NCBI GenBank assembly: GCA_000402515.1
Contig: AQRL01000030.1
Coordinates: forward strand, 1-42,021
Reading direction: 5' to 3'
Length of the DNA: 42,021 nt
DNA from: Nanoarchaeota archaeon SCGC AAA011-G17
GTDB taxonomy: Archaea > Nanobdellota > Nanobdellia > SCGC-AAA011-G17
Positions 7,653 to 15,043 of this stretch are shown piece after piece. Position 1 is the stretch's first letter. Each line of letters begins with the position of its first letter. Below the pieces are notes generated by a model that worked only from the letters and a program-made list of their open reading frames with translations, ran no database searches and was not told the DNA's origin. Made by a program: the position numbers and the translations under genes.

Positions 7653-8499
7653 AATTTAGTATTTTATTATAACCCTCTTCTTTATTTATTATTTCATGTG
7701 TAGCATCTTCTAAGAATGATAAATCCTTATATGTTGAATTAATCCCGTCATAAATAACAAGCGCGCTGTCCCTGTCTACAACATCATCATCTATCCCCTG
7801 GATAATCAAAGCGGGCTCATCAATATTCTCTAATCTCAATTTCTCTATCCCATTTAACAGCTCAGAAACAGAATTTAATGGAACAGCATTATAAGGGACG
7901 CTAAATCCATGCTCCATTAATCTATTTATATGCTCATCGCTCTTTATCTGATAATCCTCAATTATTTTTACAAATGGAATAAACGGAGTATATCTGTTTT
8001 TAAGTTTTATAGGTGCATTGATAGTAATTATTCCGCTGATATTATTTCTCGAGGCTAAATCTAAAGCTAATAATCCTCCTAAAGAATGTCCTACAACATA
8101 AACATTTTCCTCATCAACATCTTCAAGAGTGTTTGCAGCCTCCCTGTACCATTCGCTGTATTTCTTTTTATTTAATTCCTGTACTTTTGTTGCATGCCCC
8201 GGCAGTAAAGGAACATAAACACTATATCCTTTTTCATTTAAAAACTCAGCAAGTTCTTCCATATTTCCCGGGCTGTCAGTTAATCCATGCAGAAGAATTA
8301 CAGCCTTGTCATTATTGCCGTCTAAATAAAATCCCTTCATGCCGACAATAAAGCCATCACTATCCCTCTCAAATTTTTCCTGATATTTATTGATAGGATA
8401 TTGATTAACAAATCTGGATAAAAATAACAAAGAAATAATTATTACTATAAAGATAGCTATCTTTATTACTCTCTTCCTACTAATCCTTATTCCCCACAA
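7636..8499 (-). CDS. Membrane-anchored alpha/beta hydrolase (carboxylesterase/monoglyceride-lipase type)
   Basis: 287 residues. An N-terminal transmembrane anchor (about 11-29, preceded by basic residues) holds an alpha/beta-hydrolase domain, probably on the outer face. Visible motifs are the oxyanion HG in ILLHGLTDSPGN (about 69-79), the nucleophile elbow GHSLGG (S139), the acid in GIDDDVVD (D237 or D239) and the catalytic His in EDATHEI (H268). The order fits Est30-type carboxylesterases and monoacylglycerol lipases, which cleave short acyl esters; the substrate is unknown. The start is 1 bp beyond the gatE stop, so it is probably the last gene of a gatD-gatE-hydrolase transcript. Confidence 0.88.
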   Translation of the reverse strand: MWGIRISRKRVIKIAIFIVIIISLLFLSRFVNQYPINKYQEKFERDSDGFIVGMKGFYLDGNNDKAVILLHGLTDSPGNMEELAEFLNEKGYSVYVPLLPGHATKVQELNKKKYSEWYREAANTLEDVDEENVYVVGHSLGGLLALDLASRNNISGIITINAPIKLKNRYTPFIPFVKIIEDYQIKSDEHINRLMEHGFSVPYNAVPLNSVSELLNGIEKLRLENIDEPALIIQGIDDDVVDRDSALVIYDGINSTYKDLSFLEDATHEIINKEEGYNKILNFISSY

Positions 8500-8500
8500 A

Positions 8501-9889
8501 TTACACCCCTTTTTTAATTAATTCAGCAACCTTTTTAGGATCTACTTTCCCTCTAAATTTCTTCATTACCTCTCCCATAATTGCATTAAAACTAGCATCT
8601 TTATTCTCTTTTATTATCTTTTTAATCTCTGATTCTAAATCATCTGGTTGTTTATATTTCTCTAAATTTATTTTCTTCCCCTCTGCTTTTTCAACTAGTA
8701 ATTCAAAAAAACTAATCTCAGAAATTCTTCCGTCATTCAAATATTCTAAAATCTCATCTGGTTTTGTCTCTAAATTAAATCTCGTCTTAATTTCTTTTCT
8801 CATATCAATTAATACTTTTGCAATAAACTCTGGTTTTACATTTTCAAATCTCTTTACATAAACCTCAAAATCAATATCATCATCAATTATCTCTTTTGCT
8901 AAATCCCCTCTTAATCCGTATTTCTCCTCTAATCTCACACTCTTCTCAATCTTCAATTCAGGTAATTTTATCTCTTTCAAAAATTTACTGTCAATAATAA
9001 TTTCAGGAACATCTGTCTCAGGATACATCCTTGCCTCACCAGGCATTGGCCTCAAAAATTCACTGCCTCCATCTTTTTTGGCATTCCTTACCTCTGCCTT
9101 AAGATTCTTGGTTTTTAATTGCCTCTCAACCTCAATTTCAATAACTCTCGGTATGCTTCTTAATTCCTGAAATCCCTTTATCTCCACTCTTGGTTTTCCT
9201 TTAATACTCAGATTAACATCCTGCCTTATTGTCCCTAATCCTCTCTTTATACAATCTACACTCCTTAATATCATACCAAGTATAGAGGCACTCTCTTTAG
9301 CATGCTCACTATCAACAATATCAGGGGCAGTTGCAATCTCAATCAATGGAATTCCCAATCTATCAAGTCTATATGTTACTTTATTTCCCTCTTCCTTAAT
9401 CTTCTTTGCAGCCTCCTCTTCTAAAAAAATAGTATCAATTCTCACTCTGCCCTTGCTCGTCTCAATAAAACCATCTTTAGCAATTAAAGCAGTTCTCTGA
9501 AAGCCAGTTGTATTGCTCCCATCAACAACAATCTTCCTCATAAATTTAATATTTTTTTCAATCTTGGCATTCAATAATAAAGCAACAGTCAGAGCAATCT
9601 TCAAAGCATCCCTATTTACCTCGTGTGGAGGATCTTCATCTAATTCAACAAGACAGTTACAATCCTTGTATATTTCATAAATAAATTCCCTGTCTCTGCC
9701 CTCTTCATATAATGCAGCAACATCCTTTTCCCCTTTTTCTCCTGCTACTGCTCTTAACTTTCTTATAATCTTAAAATCAGGTTCTTCAGTCTTGTTAGTA
9801 ATACACGGGCAGGAGCAGAATAACTTCTTCCCATCTAATTGCTGATGAATCTCCAATCCGCATTTAAATCCTAATTTTTTATAATCCAT
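8501..9889 (-). CDS. gatE: Glu-tRNA(Gln) amidotransferase subunit E lacking the GAD insertion
   Basis: The tRNA-binding kinase-like subunit of the archaeal GatDE complex, which converts Glu-tRNA(Gln) to Gln-tRNA(Gln). It is GatE rather than GatB: it starts LGFKCGLEIHQQLDGKKLFC and carries FLRPMPGEARMYPETDVPEI. The C-terminal YqeY-like tail is present (FNAIMGEVMKKFRGKVDP). At 462 residues it is about 150 short of the usual 610-630. The missing part is the AspRS-like GAD domain, normally between the ERQL helix and the RPMPG motif; here only some 20 residues (about 258-277) join them. The frame is intact on both sides, so this looks like a clean domain loss. It lies 35 bp after gatD. Confidence 0.93.
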   Translation of the reverse strand: MDYKKLGFKCGLEIHQQLDGKKLFCSCPCITNKTEEPDFKIIRKLRAVAGEKGEKDVAALYEEGRDREFIYEIYKDCNCLVELDEDPPHEVNRDALKIALTVALLLNAKIEKNIKFMRKIVVDGSNTTGFQRTALIAKDGFIETSKGRVRIDTIFLEEEAAKKIKEEGNKVTYRLDRLGIPLIEIATAPDIVDSEHAKESASILGMILRSVDCIKRGLGTIRQDVNLSIKGKPRVEIKGFQELRSIPRVIEIEVERQLKTKNLKAEVRNAKKDGGSEFLRPMPGEARMYPETDVPEIIIDSKFLKEIKLPELKIEKSVRLEEKYGLRGDLAKEIIDDDIDFEVYVKRFENVKPEFIAKVLIDMRKEIKTRFNLETKPDEILEYLNDGRISEISFFELLVEKAEGKKINLEKYKQPDDLESEIKKIIKENKDASFNAIMGEVMKKFRGKVDPKKVAELIKKGV

Positions 9890-9924
9890 ATTTAATCTGA
9901 TTATTTAGTCAAATATATACTTTA

Positions 9925-10983
9925 CTATAAGAACTCATCCTTAATCCTATGATTAATCTCTCCTCTCAAATTCTCTCCAATTAATTCTCTAACCTCTTTC
10001 TTATGATTAGATAATAACCATGCCAATTTCACATAAGCAACCTCTGGAAGCATATCTAACTGGTTCCCTAAAACACCAATTTTAATTAATTCTCTTCCCG
10101 GGCTATAAACATTCATATTAACCCTTCCAAACAAGCATTGGGTTGTCATTACAACTGGAATTTTTTTAGTTATTTTCTTAATCTCGTCAAAGGTCCTCTT
10201 ATTCTCAGAAGTAAAATTATCTATTTTAGTGATTGGAAAATGCCCCAATCCTGTTCCTTCCAAGATTAATCCATCATATTTTTCATAAATTTTTAGTTCA
10301 GTAGCAAACATATTTGGTCTTGATTTAATTAATCCAACCTTTAATTTCTCATTTATTAGTTTCAGCTCTAATTTTCCCTTTTCTCTTTTTGTATAATTCA
10401 GAAATTCAACCTTCCCATATCTATTTACTCTGGCAATTGCACTGTCATTAACAACCTTGAAAGCATCTCTCCTTGAGCTATGTAATTTCCTCGTCTTAAC
10501 AGCAGGAAGAATTAAACAATTTTCATCACTCATCCCCTCATGCATGCATATTCCAACACCAAAAAAATCACTATTCTTAATAAATTGTGCAGCACAAATA
10601 AGATTCAAACCGGCGTCACTGCTCCCTCTATCCGAACTCCTCTGCGCCCCAACAAGTAAAATAGGTTTATCTAATCCTTCCAATATAAAGCTTAAAGCAG
10701 CTGCAGAATAATGCATAGTATCTGTCCCATGTGTAATAATTACCCCATCACTATTTTTCAACTCCTTAAAAATCTCTTTAGCAAGGAGGTTATAATGCTT
10801 GAAGTTCATGTCATCACTGCTCATATTCCTGATTAACCTTGATTTAATCTTAACAATCTCTCTAAGCTCGGGAAACATAGAAAGAATATCTTTATCAGTA
10901 TATTTAGCAACTACTCCGCCGGTTTTGTAATCAACTTTACTACTCAAAGTTCCACCAGTATGTAAAATAGAAACCTTCTTCAT
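9925..10983 (-). CDS. gatD: Glu-tRNA(Gln) amidotransferase subunit D, short form (asparaginase-like)
   Basis: The ammonia-releasing subunit of GatDE, with the asparaginase I fold. Catalytic motifs are HTGGTLSS (Thr11) and THGTDTMHY (second Thr and Asp). Text that separates GatD from plain asparaginases is present: GAQRSSDRGSSDAGLNL, LHSSRRDAF and GRVNMNVYSPGR. At 352 residues it lacks the roughly 80-90-residue N-terminal domain of typical GatD (about 430-440 residues) and starts directly at the asparaginase strand. The ATG at 10983 has no upstream coding extension. Together with the GAD-less GatE this suggests a pared-down GatDE. A free asparaginase is the alternative, but the adjacent gatE argues against it. 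Confidence 0.88.
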   Translation of the reverse strand: MKKVSILHTGGTLSSKVDYKTGGVVAKYTDKDILSMFPELREIVKIKSRLIRNMSSDDMNFKHYNLLAKEIFKELKNSDGVIITHGTDTMHYSAAALSFILEGLDKPILLVGAQRSSDRGSSDAGLNLICAAQFIKNSDFFGVGICMHEGMSDENCLILPAVKTRKLHSSRRDAFKVVNDSAIARVNRYGKVEFLNYTKREKGKLELKLINEKLKVGLIKSRPNMFATELKIYEKYDGLILEGTGLGHFPITKIDNFTSENKRTFDEIKKITKKIPVVMTTQCLFGRVNMNVYSPGRELIKIGVLGNQLDMLPEVAYVKLAWLLSNHKKEVRELIGENLRGEINHRIKDEFL

Positions 10984-11078
10984 AATAGAAAGTTTGATTA
11001 ACAGATATAAAAAACTATCTTTTGAAAATCATATCATAACACAATATTGCTTATAAATACTATAAAAACCTCCAAATT

Positions 11079-11879
11079 ATGATATTAGGATATAATCAGC
11101 CAAGACCTACAGAAAAAGAGTATCATAATTTCCTCGATAGATTAATTACAGGATTAGAAACATTGGGGAATAATGAACTAAGTTTGATGGTTTGGGGATC
11201 CTACCCAAGAGGAGATTACAATCCGGGAAGGAGTGATATTGATGCTATTTTATTTTTCCCATATGATGTTGTAGTAGACAAAGAATTTCTAAAAGAATGC
11301 TCAACAGTATTAAAAAACTCATTAAAGGGAAATGAATCAATGAGAGAATTATTCCAAGTGACTCCTCTCGATACAGGAATAATGAAAGATGGAAGATTTA
11401 ATTCTTTTACTAATGACTTCAGAGAATACTTCAACCTAGAGGGAAAGATAATTCTAGGACCAGATTATAGAAAGAAAATAGTTTATTTAAATAAGAAAAC
11501 AGGAGAACAAGCATCAATAAGTCACAATATAAGGAAAATAAGACAATCTCTTCTTTTCTCAGAGTTTGATATAGGAAGTAATTATGAACAATTCCTAAGA
11601 GGATTAAATTCCTCACTTAACGCAGTAAGTAGGGGGTCAAAACAAATCCTTTATTTAGCTGACGGTAAATTAAGAGTGAATCGTTTCTCGGCATTAGAAG
11701 AACTATCAGATTTCTTCCCAATGGTCAACATAAAGCCACTAGAAAAGATAAAAGACTTATTTAAAAATCCTGAAAAATTAGATAAAGTTTATTTAAGTTC
11801 TCAAGAAGCATTAAACCTATGGGTATCCTCGGTTACTTTCCTTGAAGAATTAATAAAAGAATACATAAAAAATTATTGA
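11079..11879 (+). CDS. Nucleotidyltransferase-fold protein
   Basis: 266 residues. The N-terminal Pol-beta-type nucleotidyltransferase motif is complete: WGSYPRGDYNPGRSDIDAIL, with GS at 40-41 and the metal-binding pair D53/D55. A third acidic residue may be D98 (PLDTGIM). The C-terminal half is helical and resembles the helical domain of aminoglycoside adenylyltransferases. It could modify a small molecule, RNA or protein; the substrate cannot be told. There is a leaderless-type promoter with CTTATAAATAC (about 11050-11060). It runs convergently into hicA, overlapping by 7 bp. Confidence 0.78.
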   Translation: MILGYNQPRPTEKEYHNFLDRLITGLETLGNNELSLMVWGSYPRGDYNPGRSDIDAILFFPYDVVVDKEFLKECSTVLKNSLKGNESMRELFQVTPLDTGIMKDGRFNSFTNDFREYFNLEGKIILGPDYRKKIVYLNKKTGEQASISHNIRKIRQSLLFSEFDIGSNYEQFLRGLNSSLNAVSRGSKQILYLADGKLRVNRFSALEELSDFFPMVNIKPLEKIKDLFKNPEKLDKVYLSSQEALNLWVSSVTFLEELIKEYIKNY

Positions 11880-12103
11880 TACTTTACAAATTCCTCTTCT
11901 TTTATTTTAGCAAGCTCAAGAATTCCCTTCAAAGTTCCTGTTTTTAGTTCTTTATGATTCGGAACAACTGTCCCTGTCTTATCTCTGCGAAGAACAATGT
12001 GGCTTCCTCTCTGCCTTATTATTTTAAACCCAAATTTATTACAAAGAATTTTAACACAATCTTTACCAGATATTTTTTTAAGCTGCAATTTTAGCCACCT
12101 CAA
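11873..12103 (-). CDS. hicA: HicA-family mRNA interferase toxin
   Basis: A 76-residue double-stranded-RNA-binding-fold protein of the HicA/YcfA family: LKKISGKDCVKIL at the start of the fold, then IIRQRGSHIVLRR with the catalytic His (H35), then the VPNHKELKTGTLKGIL motif that is near-invariant in HicA. HicA cleaves mRNA when not held by HicB. The ATG at 12103 overlaps hicB by 26 bp; a shorter start near LQLKKISG is possible. Expression is coupled to hicB upstream. Confidence 0.92.
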   Translation of the reverse strand: MRWLKLQLKKISGKDCVKILCNKFGFKIIRQRGSHIVLRRDKTGTVVPNHKELKTGTLKGILELAKIKEEEFVKYQ

Positions 12104-12287
12104 AAGTGGTCAATAAGGGGTGAGAAGATTTCTTTAATGGAAATTCCTCTAAATAAAGTTCAGTAGCTTCCTTCAAGTTATCAACAGCCTCCTCGATAGT
12201 AAAGCCTTGGCTAATTGTTCCTACTTCAGGGCATTTAGCTACATACATATCTTCTTCCTTTTGTATAACTGCTGTAAAGCTTATCAT
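12078..12287 (-). CDS. hicB: HicB-family antitoxin, short form
   Basis: 69 residues with the HicB partial RNase-H fold: FTAVIQKEEDMYVAKCPEVG, then GFTIEEAVDNLKEATELYLEE. There is no separate C-terminal DNA-binding domain, as in short archaeal HicB proteins. It neutralises HicA by binding it. Antitoxin first, toxin second, with overlapping ends, is the common arrangement. A TATA-like GTTTAAATAG (minus strand, about 12313-12322) is 27-35 bases upstream of the ATG, and an AT-rich near-palindrome adjoins the start. Confidence 0.9.
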   Translation of the reverse strand: MISFTAVIQKEEDMYVAKCPEVGTISQGFTIEEAVDNLKEATELYLEEFPLKKSSHPLLTTFEVAKIAA

Positions 12288-12632
12288 AATAATATATAAT
12301 AAACGACTCTATTTAAACCTTACGACAAGAATTGACTACTAAACAATAATAATACTACAAAATATATATTTAATAATATACTATTAGAAGATATATATTT
12401 TAGATGATAACAATATATTTAAACAAATTCACTTTTGAAAGGTATTAATAAAATTAATAAAAATCGAGAATAAGTTTTATTGGCGTAAAACTTATCTTTT
12501 GGCGAAGATAAATTTTGGCGTGTAAGTCTTGGCGGACTTTTTCTAGAGGGTAGAAAGTTAAACTTATATTTAAATGTTTCGGATAGCTACACCTCTCCAA
12601 ACCTATAAAAAACAAACGGGGGAATAAAAAAA
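12288..12632. other. hicB-ftsZ intergenic region (345 bp)
   Basis: A non-coding stretch between divergent genes. From left: the hicB promoter; a very AT-rich part with several TATA-like words, including the palindrome AAATATATATTT near 12359 and ATATATTTAAA near 12412; the TTGGCG hairpin cluster (12470-12539); then a second TATA-like word, CTTATATTTAAA (12562-12573), about 60-70 bases before the ftsZ start. A GGGGG at 12618-12622 serves as ribosome-binding site. I see no convincing ORF. Confidence 0.7.
12470..12539 (+). ncRNA. Tandem hairpins with identical TTGGCG loops (unrecognised element)
   Basis: Four copies of TTGGCG lie within 55 bases (12480, 12499, 12515, 12529). Three are exactly the six-base loop of perfect inverted repeats: 10-bp arms at 12470-12479/12486-12495, 7-bp arms at 12492-12498/12505-12511 and 5-bp arms at 12524-12528/12535-12539. 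The third copy (12515-12520) has no stem. Stems differ in sequence while loops are identical, which suggests selection on loop and pairing. Hairpins 1 and 2 share four bases, so hairpin 1 shortens to 6 bp when both form. TTTTT follows the last stem (12538-12542), as in an intrinsic terminator. A TATA-like word near 12412 could start a short RNA; otherwise the element is an upstream DNA or leader element for ftsZ. The ncRNA label is tentative. Confidence 0.55.
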
Positions 12633-13703
12633 ATGGAATTTATCATTGAAAGCGCACTAAAACAAAGCAAAGAAACACAATTTGAAGAAGGTATGGTCGG
12701 CCAGGCAAACATAAAAGTTATCGGTGTAGGTGGTGCTGGTGGAAACGCTGCATCATGGCTATACAAAAAAGGAATAAAGGGTGCAGAAGTCATCTGCATG
12801 AACACAGACAAGCAACACCTTGATATTCATGAAGCAGATCGTAAGATTCTGATAGGAAGAGATCTTACAAAAGGTTTGGGAGCTGGTGGTTATCCAAGAG
12901 TAGGAATGGAATCAGCTAAAGAAGCTTCATCTGAAATAAAAGAAGCACTTAAAGATACAGATATGGTATTTATCTGCGCAGGAATGGGTGGTGGAACAGG
13001 TACAGGAGCGGCACCAGTAGTAGCAAAAATAGCAAAAGAAATGGGTGCTATTGTTATAGGTACTGTAACAATGCCATTCAATCTGGAAAGAGCAAGAGTA
13101 GACAAAGCTGAATTTGGTTTGCAGGAATTAAGGCAGAATTCTGACTCTGTAATTGTAATTGACAATGAAAGGTTGGTAGCAATTGCAGGTAACTTGCCAA
13201 TTCAACAAGCATTTGCAGTAGCTAATGAACTAATTGCAACAATGATTAAAGGGATAGTAGAAACAATTGCAGTTCCATCATTAGTAAACCTGGACTATGC
13301 AGACGTTAAAGCAATTATGTCTGACTGTGGGGTATGTGCAATAGGAGTAGGAGAATCAGATTCTGAAAACAGAATTGAAGAAGCAACAAGAAGAGCACTA
13401 ACCAACCCACTATTGGATGTAAGTTACAAGGGAGCAACAGGTGCATTGATTCACGTAGAGGGTGGACCTGACCTAAGATTGGATGAAGTAAGCAAGATAG
13501 GAGACTTTGTAACAGAGGCGCTTGACAAGGATGCAAATGTAATCTGGGGAGCAAGGATTTCAGAAGGTATGAAAGACAAAGTAAGAATAATGACAATTAT
13601 TGCAGGAGTTAACTCTCCATACATCCTAGGGAAAACAGATTCTTCCAGAACAAGTGCTGAATCAAAAGCATTTGGAAGAGAACTTGGAATAGATATACTG
13701 TGA
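12633..13703 (+). CDS. ftsZ: Cell division protein FtsZ
   Basis: Tubulin-like GTPase that forms the division ring at mid-cell. 356 residues: N-terminal loop IKVIGVGGAGGNA (27-39), the GTP-binding signature GGGTGTGA (119-126), and the T7 loop NLDYADV (219-225), whose Asp residues complete the active site of the neighbouring subunit. The C-terminal domain is complete, and the protein ends in a short tail with the peptide FGRELGIDIL, which could dock a membrane adaptor such as SepF. The start follows a GGGGG ribosome-binding site. The unusual hairpin cluster lies 94-163 bases upstream. Confidence 0.97.
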   Translation: MEFIIESALKQSKETQFEEGMVGQANIKVIGVGGAGGNAASWLYKKGIKGAEVICMNTDKQHLDIHEADRKILIGRDLTKGLGAGGYPRVGMESAKEASSEIKEALKDTDMVFICAGMGGGTGTGAAPVVAKIAKEMGAIVIGTVTMPFNLERARVDKAEFGLQELRQNSDSVIVIDNERLVAIAGNLPIQQAFAVANELIATMIKGIVETIAVPSLVNLDYADVKAIMSDCGVCAIGVGESDSENRIEEATRRALTNPLLDVSYKGATGALIHVEGGPDLRLDEVSKIGDFVTEALDKDANVIWGARISEGMKDKVRIMTIIAGVNSPYILGKTDSSRTSAESKAFGRELGIDIL

Positions 13704-13715
13704 GAGAGGTGATAT

Positions 13716-13818
13716 TTAAGGGCATTAAATTCTTAGATATAACCCCCCTATAGAATAAAAGCCCTTAACAATTTTGCTAATGCGTATGCATTAGCTTCTT
13801 TTTTTTTATTTTTTTAAG
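13716..13818 (+). terminator. ftsZ 3' structures and T-tract
   Basis: An outer stem pairs TTAAGGGC (13716-13723) with GCCCTTAA (13761-13768). Next comes a perfect hairpin, GCTAATGC-GTAT-GCATTAGC (13776-13795), followed directly by a run of about 20 bases that are nearly all T. It resembles an intrinsic terminator. The outer stem may protect the mRNA end. Confidence 0.75.
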
Positions 13819-13886
13819 AAGATTTTTTATGAAAAACTATTTAAACTAGTCTTCCTTATTCACTTGTATTAAAAAGGAGGTGAATA

Positions 13887-14330
13887 ATGGCAAAAGAACA
13901 ATCGTGGACAATTGTTGGCATTGCTCTTGTTGTTGCTGTCGTTGCTTCAATCGCAACTGCTTCTATAACTGGAAATGCAATTGTTGGAAGTAGTAATATA
14001 AAAGCAAATTCTTGTGATTCTGATAGCATATGCGAAGTTGCAAAAACCATATCAACTAATAGAGGAAGTACTAGTAATTTAATATTGACATCCGATACCA
14101 AGGGGGTCATAGTTGATGGAGTTTTATCAGTGAATGGTGGCGTATTTATTGACCGTAAGACTATTTCCACCACCAAAGGAAGTACAAGCGCATTAGTGCT
14201 AACTTCTGACGTTAAGGGTGTTATAGTTGATGGATCTTTATCAGCAAACAGCTTAGCTGGTACTGGAAACGCTTACGCTTGTGTTAATTCTGTAGGAAAA
14301 CTATTTAGAAGTGTTAATCCATGCAAGTGA
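13887..14330 (+). CDS. Small exported protein with two internal repeats and an ITGNA motif
   Basis: 147 residues. One N-terminal hydrophobic segment (about 8-26) is followed at once by ITGNA (27-31), a motif shared with two surface proteins further right. The mature part holds two copies of a roughly 35-residue repeat, recognisable by TIST-x2-GSTS-x-L, LTSD-x-KGVIVDG and LS (about 54-88 and 93-127). The end has two cysteines (YACVN, NPCK), and two more (CDSDSIC) precede the repeats. A strong GGAGGTG ribosome-binding site precedes the ATG. Beta-helix or pilin-like roles are conceivable; no family recognised. Confidence 0.7.
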   Translation: MAKEQSWTIVGIALVVAVVASIATASITGNAIVGSSNIKANSCDSDSICEVAKTISTNRGSTSNLILTSDTKGVIVDGVLSVNGGVFIDRKTISTTKGSTSALVLTSDVKGVIVDGSLSANSLAGTGNAYACVNSVGKLFRSVNPCK

Positions 14331-14332
14331 GT

Positions 14333-14367
14333 AAGAAAAATTTTTCTTTTTTTTATTTTTTTAAGAA
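14333..14367. terminator. Bidirectional terminator between convergent genes
   Basis: A perfect 16-bp palindrome, AAGAAAAATTTTTCTT (14333-14348), continues into a T-rich run toward 14360. It lies between the stops of the exported protein (14330) and the nitroreductase (14368) and can serve both strands. Confidence 0.65.
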
Positions 14368-15003
14368 TTATTTTTTAAACAATTTTCTAATCTTTCCTAA
14401 ATTTACCTTTTCGTCTAATTTCTTATATTGTTTTACCAAAGGCCATACGCTAAAATCCAGTTCTCGCTCATTATATTTTTCAAAAAATGTAAGGAATTCA
14501 ATTCTATGCCTTCTTCTGTGTTTTTTATCCTCAGCAATAGGTTTGTAAGCAGGATAACCAAGAGGAATAACTGCCTCAATAGAAATATTCTCTGGAATGC
14601 CTAACAATGTTCTTAATTTATCCTCATTAAATACACCAACCCAGCAGCTTCCTAATCCTTTGTCGCATGCTGCCAATAAAATATTCTGGATTGCAGCTGC
14701 ACAGTTTTGTATAATGTATTTCTCTCCTTTTTTTTTGTACATAGAGCTAACTGCTTTATTATCACCGCAAACAACTATGTGTATAGGAGCCTGATTCATC
14801 CAAGTCTGCCCTAAACAGGCATCGGCAATCTCCTCCCTCTTTTTCTTGTCCTTTACAATCAAAAATCTCCAGTTTTGAACATTGCCTGAGCTGGGTGCAT
14901 AACTGCCTGCCTCTAAAATTTCAGAAACAATTTCTAATTTAATCTCCTTATCCAAATATCTTCTTATGCTTCTTCTTTCTTTGATTGCTTTTATAGTATC
15001 CAT
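14368..15003 (-). CDS. Nitroreductase-family FMN oxidoreductase
   Basis: 211 residues. The start is placed at the ATG at 15003, which gives the typical opening MDTIKAIKERRSIRRYLDKE; an earlier in-frame ATG at 15066 would run into the divergent ligase gene. Family features are the FMN-contacting RRSIRRY (about 10-16), APSSGNVQNWRF (about 35-46) and the late GLGSCWVGVF with the GYP loop. These NAD(P)H-dependent dimers reduce quinones, flavins or nitro compounds; the natural substrate is unknown. Only 40 bp separate it from ligase, so the promoters share or overlap control DNA. Confidence 0.9.
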   Translation of the reverse strand: MDTIKAIKERRSIRRYLDKEIKLEIVSEILEAGSYAPSSGNVQNWRFLIVKDKKKREEIADACLGQTWMNQAPIHIVVCGDNKAVSSMYKKKGEKYIIQNCAAAIQNILLAACDKGLGSCWVGVFNEDKLRTLLGIPENISIEAVIPLGYPAYKPIAEDKKHRRRHRIEFLTFFEKYNERELDFSVWPLVKQYKKLDEKVNLGKIRKLFKK

Positions 15004-15043
15004 TACATAAACTTTAAATTCAACCGAATATTTAAACTTTCTT

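Noticed and set aside
8501-9889. GatB instead of GatE, given the GatB-like length
   Set aside because: GLEIHQQL, RPMPGEARMYPETDVP and the adjacent gatD identify GatE; the shortness is due to the missing GAD domain.
13315-13596. Minus-strand Leu-rich frame opposite ftsZ
   Set aside because: Antisense shadow of the conserved ftsZ coding sequence, with biased composition and no family match.
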